A stretch of 37,433 nucleotides of DNA from a virus. Location of the stretch: positions 1 to 37,433 of IMG/VR virus record IMGVR_UViG_3300025853_000014. One strand, given 5' to 3'. Below the pieces are notes generated by a model. It saw nothing but the letters and a program-made list of their open reading frames with translations. It ran no database searches and was not told where the DNA came from. Shown in pieces: positions 28,594-36,662 of the stretch (position 1 is its first letter; every line of letters begins with the position of its first letter). The position numbers and the translations under genes were made by a program.

Positions 28594-28962
28594 ATGGTGG
28601 TTATAACAAGAGCGGCATCAAACACATTTGTAATGACATTAGGGGAGAAGGCTACCTATGCCTCACCCGAATACTTGCTTGTCCTCTACGACAAGCACGA
28701 CAGAGCTTTGATTAAGTTCTTCTTGACCAACACATCATCGGATACGAGTTACGAGAAGTTCACTCTGACAGAGGGAACAGACGAAACGATCCCGGAAGGG
28801 GATTACACCTACAAGGTTTACGAGAAGGCGAATCAGGACGATGAAGATATACCTGCTGACACATTTATTGTTGAGACGGGAATACTCAGGTCTTTGGGTG
28901 CTGACATAACTGAGGTGGAGTACTCGATCTCAAATACGAACGTGGTTTATGACACAGAATAA
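28594..28962 (+). CDS. Hypothetical beta-rich protein, 122 aa
   Basis: A 122-residue protein starting MVVITRAASNTFVMTLGEKATYASPEYLLVLYDK. Its beta-rich sequence (TSYEKFTLTEG, EGDYTYKVYEKANQD) suggests an immunoglobulin-like fold, perhaps a head decoration or adhesion domain. It overlaps the portal gene by 14 bases. No family named. Confidence 0.6.
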   Translation: MVVITRAASNTFVMTLGEKATYASPEYLLVLYDKHDRALIKFFLTNTSSDTSYEKFTLTEGTDETIPEGDYTYKVYEKANQDDEDIPADTFIVETGILRSLGADITEVEYSISNTNVVYDTE

Positions 28963-30661
28963 GAAGAAGCCTCAAATGAGTGCCAAGAACAGAACCTTCT
29001 CGATTGAGTTGGCGAGTTACGAGTTGCCGTTATTCAAGGAGAAACCTAACAGCAGAACTGATTGGGTGGAGTTCGGGGAAAGAAACTTATTCCCTCTGTA
29101 CTTGGTAGACTTGTTTAACCAGTCTGCGGTACACAACGCAATCATCACGGGTAAGGTAAACTACATTGTAGGTAGAGGGCTTACGACAGAAACGGGTAGA
29201 AGTGGGGTGTCAGGACTCAGAGACTTCGTGATGTTTCCTAATGGCTATGAAACCCTGCAAGAGACCTATAAGAAGTTAGTAATTGACAACGAGGTATTCA
29301 ACGGGTATGCCATTAAGGTTGTCAGAGCGAAGGCGGGGAATAAGATTGTTGAGATCCACCACGAGGACTTCACGAATGTCCGCATGGATAAGAGCAACAA
29401 AGGGGTGTGGATCTCTGATGAATGGGAGAGTCCGAGAAGTAAGCCATCCTACAGGATGCAGAACAGAAACCCGGAGGTAAAGTACTACCCACTATTCGAC
29501 CCTAAAGGCACAGCAAAAGTGTCTTACATATATCACAGAGAGTATAGACCTGACATCAACTACTACCCATATCCTGAGTATGTAGGTGCGATTCCTCAGA
29601 TTGAAACGTCTGTAGAGATCGGCAAGTTCGACCTAAACTCTATCAAGAACGGGTTTAGTGGCGGTACAATTATCAACCTACTGAACGGTATCCCTCCAAC
29701 AGACGAGGAAGCTAAAGCGATTGAGAGAGACTTGACCGAGAAGTTCACGGGGTCAGAGAATGGGAATAGGGTTGTAATCAACTTTGCAGAAGATAAAGAC
29801 CACGCCACCACAGTTGAGCAAATAAACTCAAATGATTTAGCGGAGAGATTCAGCAACCTAGAGGAGCGCACAAAGGAGTCTATATTCATTGGTCACAAGA
29901 TCACAAGTCCGATGCTGTTCGGAGTTCGCTCTGAGGGGCAGCTAGGTGGACGAAGAGAGATACTAGAAGCCTACAAACTGTTCAAAGAGACTTACGTTGT
30001 CAGAAGACAGGCTAAAGTGGTAGGAACGCTCAACTATCTACTCGATATTATGGGGCTACCAAAAGCCTTGAAGGTAGAAGAACTGAAGCCAATGAACCCA
30101 AGGCTTCCTATATCTGACGAAGAGGTATCAGCATTGATTCCTGACGAGGAGAAAGCAGAGTTCTTGCGAAGAGAGTTCGGAGTAAAGAATGTGAAGGCAG
30201 CTCCCGTTGAAGAGAATGTCGATATGAGCGCAACAGAGGACGGATATGGCGATGTTTTGATGTACTTGGGGTCTTGTGGGGAAGATGCAGAGAACTTTGA
30301 AATATTGGACGAATTTGATATTGAGTTCGAGGACGAGCAGCCGAAGTTCGCATTAAAGGATGTGGGTGATTATATCGCCTTAAAAAAAATAGACTTAGCC
30401 ACGATTGAACTCAGGTACAGATATGCGTTAGCGGACGATGCTTTGCCACTCAAGACGAAGAGTAGGGGATTTTGCAGCACGTTGATGGGGCGCAACGCTC
30501 TGTATACCCGGCAAGAGATTGAAGGTATGGAGAATCACATGACAGACTTTAATCAGAGTGTGTGGCTATACAGAGGTGGATGGTACAATAGGGCGGGTGA
30601 GCGTAGACCTCAATGCCGTCACGTATGGAAACAAGTAGTAGTAAGACGAAATGGCAACTAG
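28949..30661 (+). CDS. Portal protein with a long C-terminal extension
   Basis: A 570-residue protein. Residues 1-400 read like a phage portal: DLFNQSAVHNAIITGKVNYIVGRGL, then NSIKNGFSGGTIINLL, RFSNLEERTKESIFIGHKITSPMLFG and LGGRREILEAYKLFKETYV. Residues 400-570 are an acidic linker (CGEDAENFEILDEFDIEFEDEQPK) followed by LKTKSRGFCSTLMGRNALYTRQEI and a C-terminus with RGGWYNRAGERRPQCRHVW. The Cys/His/Trp end resembles tails seen on head proteins of Bacteroidota phages; function unknown. It may carry out head assembly in one protein what others do with separate minor head proteins. Confidence 0.82.
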   Translation: MTQNKKKPQMSAKNRTFSIELASYELPLFKEKPNSRTDWVEFGERNLFPLYLVDLFNQSAVHNAIITGKVNYIVGRGLTTETGRSGVSGLRDFVMFPNGYETLQETYKKLVIDNEVFNGYAIKVVRAKAGNKIVEIHHEDFTNVRMDKSNKGVWISDEWESPRSKPSYRMQNRNPEVKYYPLFDPKGTAKVSYIYHREYRPDINYYPYPEYVGAIPQIETSVEIGKFDLNSIKNGFSGGTIINLLNGIPPTDEEAKAIERDLTEKFTGSENGNRVVINFAEDKDHATTVEQINSNDLAERFSNLEERTKESIFIGHKITSPMLFGVRSEGQLGGRREILEAYKLFKETYVVRRQAKVVGTLNYLLDIMGLPKALKVEELKPMNPRLPISDEEVSALIPDEEKAEFLRREFGVKNVKAAPVEENVDMSATEDGYGDVLMYLGSCGEDAENFEILDEFDIEFEDEQPKFALKDVGDYIALKKIDLATIELRYRYALADDALPLKTKSRGFCSTLMGRNALYTRQEIEGMENHMTDFNQSVWLYRGGWYNRAGERRPQCRHVWKQVVVRRNGN

Positions 30662-31220
30662 GAAATATTTACTAAGCGCAACAGACTTCAAGAAGTTGAC
30701 TCCGGTTCACAGAAACGTGGACGATGAGCTTATCAAGCAGAGTATTATATCCTGCCAAGATATGTTCATTCAGCCTCTTATCGGAACGGGTATATACAAC
30801 GACATCAAGGGTGAGTTACCGAGTTCGCTTACGAGTGCGAATCAGACGTTACTAGAGGATTACATTCATAACGCTATGCTGTATTGGATCATGTGCGACA
30901 TTGTGCGCCCTACGACCTATCAGATGAGCAATATGGGTGTGCAGACTCGTGATGGTGACAATATGCAACCAGCCGACCAAGAGGAAATCCGCAGGTTAGA
31001 GAACAACTACTTTAACAAGGCTAAGTTCTATGCGAACAGATTGGTCAAGTACTTGAAGGAGAACAAGAGTACTTTCCCTCTGTATGATAATCCAGGAACG
31101 GGGTATGACATCATACATCCAACAGGAAGACCATACCGAACAAGCATTTACTTGGGTGGCAATAAAGGGAAGAAGCACTTAGGACTAGATATATATATGG
31201 GTGATGAGTGGTGTGAATAG
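30651..31220 (+). CDS. Head-tail adaptor protein, DUF6712-like
   Basis: A 189-residue mostly helical protein (TPVHRNVDDELIKQSIISCQDMFIQPLIG, YIHNAMLYWIMCDIVRPT, ENNYFNKAKFYANRLVKYLKEN). It is directly after the portal and before neck-type genes. The pattern fits the DUF6712 group of Bacteroidota phage adaptors. It overlaps the portal gene by 11 bases. Confidence 0.65.
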   Translation: MATRKYLLSATDFKKLTPVHRNVDDELIKQSIISCQDMFIQPLIGTGIYNDIKGELPSSLTSANQTLLEDYIHNAMLYWIMCDIVRPTTYQMSNMGVQTRDGDNMQPADQEEIRRLENNYFNKAKFYANRLVKYLKENKSTFPLYDNPGTGYDIIHPTGRPYRTSIYLGGNKGKKHLGLDIYMGDEWCE

Positions 31221-31338
31221 GGGTAGAGACAAGAAGAACCTCAAGACTTTGAGGTTGTACGAGAAGAAGAAGAATGACCTTAAACGAGGCAATAGCGATA
31301 ATAGAGGACTTCGGAAGCAGTCATCTGATGGTGAATGA
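31204..31338 (+). CDS. Small basic protein, 44 aa
   Basis: An ATG at 31204 overlaps the end of the adaptor gene and opens 44 codons rich in Lys, Arg and Asp (RGRDKKNLKTLRLYEKKKNDLKRG). Its second half overlaps the 31274 gene in another frame. The first half fills what would otherwise be a 53-base gap. It may be real or chance. Confidence 0.4.
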   Translation: MSGVNRGRDKKNLKTLRLYEKKKNDLKRGNSDNRGLRKQSSDGE

Positions 31339-31771
31339 CACCATTTTTGGTGCAGCCCCGGAGATTGATACTGATGACTTGAATGGATTTGTTCTGTGGT
31401 TCTACTTGAATGGTAGTGAAGTCGAGGAAACTCGTAAGTCCTTCACGTTCGATGTTCGGATCATGGATGTGTTGCAGAAGGATATGAGCAATGAGATTGA
31501 GGGGATAAGTGACACAGATAAGATAGCGCAAGACTTACTAGCTTGGCTAGACACTAAGCAGTACGATGAGGGCTATCAGTTTGACAGGTCGGCAACGAAG
31601 GTGAATTTCGTACACTACGACAGAAGTGATTATGTAGGACACCAACTATTTGTCACCTTGCACCAAAAGGCAGAGTTTGATGTGTGTGAGGCGGCTATGT
31701 ACGTACACTTAGTTGACGAGAACGGAACATACATATCGGATGAAGATAACGACAGAATATTAGTAGAATGA
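31274..31771 (+). CDS. Neck/tail completion-type protein, first paralogue, 165 aa
   Basis: A 165-residue protein starting MTLNEAIAIIEDFGSSHLMVN with later DDLNGFVLWFYLNG, IMDVLQKDMSNEIEG, DKIAQDLLAWLD, GYQFDRSATKVNFVHYDRSDYVG. The same order of motifs appears in the protein at 35565, on the other side of the fibre cassette. Size and location suggest a neck or tail-terminator protein. The 31771 end overlaps the fibre start (ATGA). Confidence 0.6.
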   Translation: MTLNEAIAIIEDFGSSHLMVNDTIFGAAPEIDTDDLNGFVLWFYLNGSEVEETRKSFTFDVRIMDVLQKDMSNEIEGISDTDKIAQDLLAWLDTKQYDEGYQFDRSATKVNFVHYDRSDYVGHQLFVTLHQKAEFDVCEAAMYVHLVDENGTYISDEDNDRILVE

Positions 31772-34359
31772 CAAGGCGTAAAAATCCAAGCGAGTTCGAT
31801 GCGATATTAGCGGCAGCAACCGCCAATGATGATCTTATTATATGGTGGGATACCTCTGCGGGTAAGATGTACTCTATCACCAAGAGTGAGTTCTTGACTA
31901 TGGTAACTGCCGGTAGTGGGGATATGTCTACGTCCACCTATGACCCCGCATCTATCGCAGAGCAGTTGGTGGGATTGACCGCTGCTCAGACTATCACCAA
32001 TAAAACCATTGATGCGGATAACAACACCGTATCAAACATAGGTGACGAAGAACTGAAAGCGGGTATAGATGCTGCGAAGATCGCGGACGCATCTGTGTCA
32101 AATACCGAATTTCAATATCTCAACGGGGTAACATCTGCAATTCAAACGCAGATTGACGGCAAGGCTGATTCAAGCCACACGCACACACTAACAGACATAA
32201 CAGACTCAGGGGCTTTGGCAGCACTTGATACGGTTGGAACTGCTGAGATAGATAATGATGCTGTAACATTTGACAAGATATCGAACATTGCTACTAACAG
32301 GGTTTTGGCTCGTAGTTCTGCGGGTAGCGGGAGTGTGGAGGCTTTGACTTTGCCGAACTTCCGAACTCTGATAAATGTCGAGGACGGGGCAGACGTAACA
32401 GATACCACAAATGTAACGGCTGCTGGTGCTTTGATGGATTCGGAAGTCACAGACTTAGCAGGGATAAAATCACTTGACACATCAACGCTGCAAGTGAAAC
32501 CAACAGAAGGGGCTTTCGTTGATGGCGATAAGACAAAACTCGATGGGATTGAAACGGGGGCAACGGCAGACCAAACGGCAGCAGAGATAAAAACAGCTTA
32601 CGAGAGCAACTTAGACACCAACGTTTTCACGGATGCGGAGCAGACTAAACTTGCTGGGATTGAAACGGGGGCAGATGTTACGGACGAGACGAATGTAGTA
32701 TCAGCCTTGAGCGGAGCGACTCTAACCGATGCGGGTACACCACAGGCAACCGACAAAGTGCTAGTGCAGGATTCTTCCGACTCAGACAACTTAAAGTACG
32801 TTGATTTCAGCGACTTTAGTTCAGGCACTACGGTAGATGTGGTTTCAAATGTAGCACAAGATAGAATATTAGGTCGAGTTACTGCGGGGTCGGGCGATAG
32901 CGAAGAATTGACAGCGACTCAAGTTCGGACGTTGATAAATGTCGAAGATGGCGCAACGGCAGATCAGACGGGAGCGGAAATAAAGGCAGCCTACGAAGGC
33001 GAAGCAGATACTAACGCTTTCACCGATGCAGAGCAGAGCAAGTTGTCAGGTATTGAAGCAAGTGCGGATGTTACAGATACAGCCAATGTAACGGCAGCGG
33101 GGGCTTTGATGGATTCGGAGCTTACAGACCTTGCGGGGATAAAATCACTTGATACCTCAACTCTACAAGTCAAGCCGAGTGAAGGTGCATTTGTCGATGG
33201 TGATAAAACCAAGTTAGACGGGATAGAAACGGGAGCAGATGTAACTGACGAAACAAACGTAGTATCTGCATTAAGCGGAGCAACACTATCGGACGCAGGA
33301 ACACCACAAGCAACGGATAAAGTTCTTGTGCAAGACGCATCAGATAGCGACAATCTCAAATACGTTGATTTTAGCGACTTTTCAAGCGGAACGACAGTAG
33401 ATGTTGTTTCAAATGTTGCGGCTGATCGGATACTTGGTAGGGTTACGGCAGGCAGTGGCGATAGTGAGGAACTTACAGCAGCACAGGTTCGGTCATTGAT
33501 TAATGTGGAGGATGGTGCAGACGTAACGGATACCACCAACGTAACGGCTGCGGGTGCGCTCATGGATTCTGAAGTTACGGATTTGGCGGGAATTAAGGCA
33601 CTTGACACGAGTACGTTGCAAGTCAAACCCGCAGAGGGTGCGTTTGTAGATGGGGATAAGACTAAACTTGATGGCATTGAAACAGGCGCAGATGTAACCG
33701 ACACAGCTAATGTGACGGCTGCGGGGGCTTTAATGGATTCTGAGGTAGATGCAGACATAAAAACCCTTTCGCTTCCTGCAAATACAACTATCAGCACATT
33801 CGGGGCAAGTTTGGTAGACGATGCAGATGCGAGTGCTGCACGTACTACGCTAGGCATATCGACAGCGAGTAAGACGGCAGAGGGGCTAGTTGAATTAGCA
33901 ACCACAGCCGAGATAGATACAGGCACGGACACTACACGGGCAATGCCGATAGACCAGTTTGTAGCGAGTAAGCGGAATATAGAGTGGATTGTGTTCGATT
34001 GTGTAGACCCTGACACAGACTGCGCGGTAGGCACGAACATAGCGGGGGATTTTGTTAGCCCTATTGCGGGAACGATTCTGCAAAGCGATTCTAGTCCGTT
34101 TTACTTGTATGCAACTAACTCGACAGCAGGAGCTCCAACAGGAACGATGGTAGTCGATGTGAACATTAACGGCACAACGATAATGACCACGAACAAACTC
34201 GACTTTGACGCAACAGAGAAAACAACGACCACGGCAGCAACACCTCCTGACTTGACTACAACAAGTCTAGCAGTAGGGGATATTATCACGATAGATATAG
34301 ATTCAGTTCACGTAACACCCGCCAAAGGGTTAAAGGTTTACATGGGGATTAGGCAATGA
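31768..34359 (+). CDS. Tail fibre protein with long internal repeats, 863 aa
   Basis: An 863-residue Thr/Ala/Asp-rich protein. The N-terminus (RRKNPSEFDAIL, TSAGKMYSITKSEF) and a QTITNKTIDADNNTVSNIG stretch are common at the start of phage tail fibres. Residues 207-660 are repeats with unit DGDKTKLDGIETGADVTD and a long companion unit DSDNLKYVDFSDFSSG. Near 700, AEGLVELATTAEIDTGTDT is a typical fibre motif. The C-terminal 170 residues (IEWIVFDCVDPDTDC...) form a separate domain, probably the receptor-binding head. Confidence 0.85.
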   Translation: MTRRKNPSEFDAILAAATANDDLIIWWDTSAGKMYSITKSEFLTMVTAGSGDMSTSTYDPASIAEQLVGLTAAQTITNKTIDADNNTVSNIGDEELKAGIDAAKIADASVSNTEFQYLNGVTSAIQTQIDGKADSSHTHTLTDITDSGALAALDTVGTAEIDNDAVTFDKISNIATNRVLARSSAGSGSVEALTLPNFRTLINVEDGADVTDTTNVTAAGALMDSEVTDLAGIKSLDTSTLQVKPTEGAFVDGDKTKLDGIETGATADQTAAEIKTAYESNLDTNVFTDAEQTKLAGIETGADVTDETNVVSALSGATLTDAGTPQATDKVLVQDSSDSDNLKYVDFSDFSSGTTVDVVSNVAQDRILGRVTAGSGDSEELTATQVRTLINVEDGATADQTGAEIKAAYEGEADTNAFTDAEQSKLSGIEASADVTDTANVTAAGALMDSELTDLAGIKSLDTSTLQVKPSEGAFVDGDKTKLDGIETGADVTDETNVVSALSGATLSDAGTPQATDKVLVQDASDSDNLKYVDFSDFSSGTTVDVVSNVAADRILGRVTAGSGDSEELTAAQVRSLINVEDGADVTDTTNVTAAGALMDSEVTDLAGIKALDTSTLQVKPAEGAFVDGDKTKLDGIETGADVTDTANVTAAGALMDSEVDADIKTLSLPANTTISTFGASLVDDADASAARTTLGISTASKTAEGLVELATTAEIDTGTDTTRAMPIDQFVASKRNIEWIVFDCVDPDTDCAVGTNIAGDFVSPIAGTILQSDSSPFYLYATNSTAGAPTGTMVVDVNINGTTIMTTNKLDFDATEKTTTTAATPPDLTTTSLAVGDIITIDIDSVHVTPAKGLKVYMGIRQ
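32386..33750 (+). repeat. Tandem protein repeats in the fibre gene, diverged in DNA
   Basis: Two unit types alternate. Unit A (GADVTDxxNVTAAGALMD then DGDKTKLDGIETGA, about 58 codons) occurs three times in full and once in part. Unit B (NVVSALSGATL then DSDNLKYVDFSDFSSG, about 90 codons) occurs twice. The protein sequence is nearly the same in each copy, but third codon positions differ throughout, so long exact DNA repeats are absent. Confidence 0.85.
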
Positions 34360-35066
34360 TATTCGTAAACAAAGCGACAGCACCTGCGGGGGCATCTAAC
34401 GGGTTACTCACAGACCTTGAAAGCTATTGGAAGCTAGACGAAGCTAGTGGTACACTTGCGGATAGTCACGGGGCGCGTGACGTAACAAATAATGGAGCTA
34501 CTTATGGAGCCACAGGCATTATTGATGATGCCCTAGATTTTGATGGTTCTAACGACTACGCAACAACTGGCACTTGGACTGGCTTCGCATCAGGTACAAA
34601 AACCATATCGTTTTGGTTTAAGGCGGATGTCATCCCCACTACGGTTACTCCCAAAGACCGAATTATCACCATAGAAGACAATAGCTACCAAGATAGACCC
34701 GCTTTTACAGCAGGACTATTTAGCAGTACTTTAGATGTAGGTTTTGGAGGGAATCCTTGGAATGGATATGTAAACTTAATTAGTGTATCCACAGCAACAT
34801 GGTATCACATAGTCGCTACAATGAACTATTCTACTGGGGCTTTATCCGTATATGTTAATGGTTCGTTAGAGGGAACTGCTACTAATACAGGATTAGTACA
34901 TTCAAATGTGATTGTTCAGTTTGGTCGCTTCAACTCTCCGTTTGGTCAATTTTTTAATGGAATACTTGACGAGGTGGGTATTTGGAGCAGAGAGTTAAGC
35001 AGCACAGACGTAACCAACCTATACAACTCAGGGAGTGGACTAGCATACGGAGATTTTACAAGTTAA
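34356..35066 (+). CDS. LamG / concanavalin A-like lectin-fold protein, 236 aa
   Basis: A 236-residue protein with the LamG jelly-roll pattern: LESYWKLDEASGTLADSHGARDVTNNG, ALDFDGSNDYATTG, KTISFWFKAD, ATWYHIVATMNYSTGALSVYVNG and NGILDEVGIWSRELSSTDVTNLYNSG. This family binds carbohydrates. It is coupled by ATGA to the fibre gene and probably forms the tip of the receptor-binding structure. Confidence 0.85.
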   Translation: MIFVNKATAPAGASNGLLTDLESYWKLDEASGTLADSHGARDVTNNGATYGATGIIDDALDFDGSNDYATTGTWTGFASGTKTISFWFKADVIPTTVTPKDRIITIEDNSYQDRPAFTAGLFSSTLDVGFGGNPWNGYVNLISVSTATWYHIVATMNYSTGALSVYVNGSLEGTATNTGLVHSNVIVQFGRFNSPFGQFFNGILDEVGIWSRELSSTDVTNLYNSGSGLAYGDFTS

Positions 35067-35067
35067 T

Positions 35068-35568
35068 ATGTACGCAAGAGAAGAAAATAACAAGATAGTC
35101 AAGTACAACAAGCTGCCTAAAATATTCGATGCAGCGAAGGATGAGCATATAACCCTCACAGCAGACAACTGTGGGGCGTATGGTTTTAAGCCTTTGGTGC
35201 AGCCGACATATAACAGCAGAACGCACAAGCGGACTACGAACATTATTGCTGACGGAGCAAACTACACGTTTGAGGTGGTTAGCCTTAACAAGACCTTGGC
35301 GCAGCTAAAGAAAGAGCTACTACTTGAATTACAGGGCTACCGTAGAGCAGCCTTTGATGAGGGCAAACATCATCACGACTACTTGAAAGACACGGGGCGC
35401 AACAACGAACTGAACAGCCTCAAGACGAAGATAGGCGAGTTCTATCAGATACACGAAACAACACGTGCACAGATTGAGGCACTCACTACGATTGAGGATG
35501 CAGCAAATTACACGCTGCCAATGACAGACATTAACGCAGCACTAACCTATTTAAGAGAATTGGTGTGA
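35068..35568 (+). CDS. Fibre-associated protein, DUF4376-like, 166 aa
   Basis: A 166-residue protein. It starts MYAREENNKIVKYNKLPKIF and has an alpha-helical C-terminus (LAQLKKELLLELQGYRRAAFDEG, TIEDAANYTLPMTDINAALTYLREL). It lies just after the lectin gene. Similar proteins follow tail fibre genes and may help fibre assembly. Confidence 0.55.
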   Translation: MYAREENNKIVKYNKLPKIFDAAKDEHITLTADNCGAYGFKPLVQPTYNSRTHKRTTNIIADGANYTFEVVSLNKTLAQLKKELLLELQGYRRAAFDEGKHHHDYLKDTGRNNELNSLKTKIGEFYQIHETTRAQIEALTTIEDAANYTLPMTDINAALTYLRELV

Positions 35569-35993
35569 CCCTAAACGAATTAAAAATAGAGCTAGAAGAG
35601 TTCGGGTTCGATCACTATATGATCGGATCTGTTCTGTACACCACTCCTGAAAAGGTAGACACAACTAATACAAATGGTGTGGTGATGTGGTTCTACAATA
35701 ACGGGGTGACAGTCCAAGGTACGTCCAGGGAAGTGAAGATGCAGGTTGTATTTATGGATGTTCTCAACAAGAACATGGATAACGAGAAGGATGCCTTGAG
35801 TGACTGTGATAAGATTATGGATGACTTTATTGCTGTTATGGATTACGAGCAGTACATACACGGATTCCAATTCGAGCGTTCCGCAGAGATGAGTAACTTT
35901 GTCCACGAGCATGGTAGCGACTATGTGGGTATAAGTGCAGAGTTTAGTTTTATGCTACCGGAGACATACGATTATTGCGAGATACCACAATGA
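35565..35993 (+). CDS. Neck/tail completion-type protein, second paralogue, 142 aa
   Basis: A 142-residue protein that aligns along its length with the one at 31274: MTLNELKIELEEFGFDHYMIG, TNGVVMWFYNNG, VFMDVLNKNMDNEKDALSDCDKI, GFQFERSAEMSNFVHEHGSDYVG. I estimate more than a third of positions identical. Starts at GTG, sharing TGA with the upstream stop. It and its paralogue flank the fibre-lectin-chaperone cassette. Confidence 0.6.
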   Translation: MTLNELKIELEEFGFDHYMIGSVLYTTPEKVDTTNTNGVVMWFYNNGVTVQGTSREVKMQVVFMDVLNKNMDNEKDALSDCDKIMDDFIAVMDYEQYIHGFQFERSAEMSNFVHEHGSDYVGISAEFSFMLPETYDYCEIPQ

Positions 35994-36394
35994 TAAAAAG
36001 TTTAGTACTTATGATTGCCGCAAGGCTACTGATGTTGACGTTCGGTACGTTTGCATTTATCTACGTGCATATTAAATTCTTAGCGAGAAGCATCATTAGA
36101 GGTCGGATAAGCCACTTTACGACAAAAATGGAGGCATACTACCACCAACTAGCTTTTGCGGACGATCAGAAGGGTAATGTACTTTGCAGGGATGTGTTCA
36201 ACGATTGGTTCTTGAAGAACAAGTTGGGCAGGAAAGAATACGGAAGTCCCGATTTGACGGTCAGCCATGTGACGGGAGTGAATGAAGAGAGAGGGTATTT
36301 GACGGGTATGGGTAGATTACTAGCCGGGATACTTAATGCAATAGACGAGAACCACACAAAGAAAGCACGGGAAAATGAGCAGTTTAATATTTGA
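35990..36394 (+). CDS. Membrane-anchored protein of the lysis region, 134 aa
   Basis: Starting at ATG 35990 (ATGA overlap), residues 3-28 form a membrane segment (SLVLMIAARLLMLTFGTFAFIYVHIKF), followed by a basic region and a soluble domain (HVTGVNEERGYLTGMGRLLAGILNAIDENH). The end pattern GxLTxxGxxL...IDxNH is, as I recall, common in Bacteroidota phage proteins next to lysis genes. Its role is unknown. Confidence 0.6.
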   Translation: MIKSLVLMIAARLLMLTFGTFAFIYVHIKFLARSIIRGRISHFTTKMEAYYHQLAFADDQKGNVLCRDVFNDWFLKNKLGRKEYGSPDLTVSHVTGVNEERGYLTGMGRLLAGILNAIDENHTKKARENEQFNI

Positions 36395-36662
36395 CCTGAC
36401 ACAGGAGGCAGCAGAACACGCATTTAAGATTACTCCATACAATGGGGTTGCCTTTGGTGCGCTCGTATTTGTCTTGGGGTTTTTTGCATACACGTTCTAC
36501 AAGGATAACAAAGAGAAGGACGAGAAGCTACACGATCTATCTGACAAGTCTTTGCGGATCATTGCGCTAGTGGAGGAGAAGTTACCTGACCCGATGGAGA
36601 TGAGGCACGTGGTGGAGAAGCTAGAGGAGTTGAAGGCGTTGATTAAGGAGATACAGAAATGA
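36375..36662 (+). CDS. Putative holin, 95 aa
   Basis: A 95-residue protein with a short N-terminal helix, one membrane segment at about 24-42 (GVAFGALVFVLGFFAYTFY) and a long charged coiled coil. One-span holins of this type occur in many phages and sit before the endolysin. It overlaps the preceding membrane gene by 20 bases and the next by four. Confidence 0.65.
   Translation: MSSLIFDLTQEAAEHAFKITPYNGVAFGALVFVLGFFAYTFYKDNKEKDEKLHDLSDKSLRIIALVEEKLPDPMEMRHVVEKLEELKALIKEIQK

Noticed and set aside
32991-34040. A long open frame of 349 codons on the minus strand opposite the fibre gene
   Set aside because: It is the low-complexity antisense of the repeated fibre sequence (Ser, Val, Thr-rich) and overlaps a clear structural gene.
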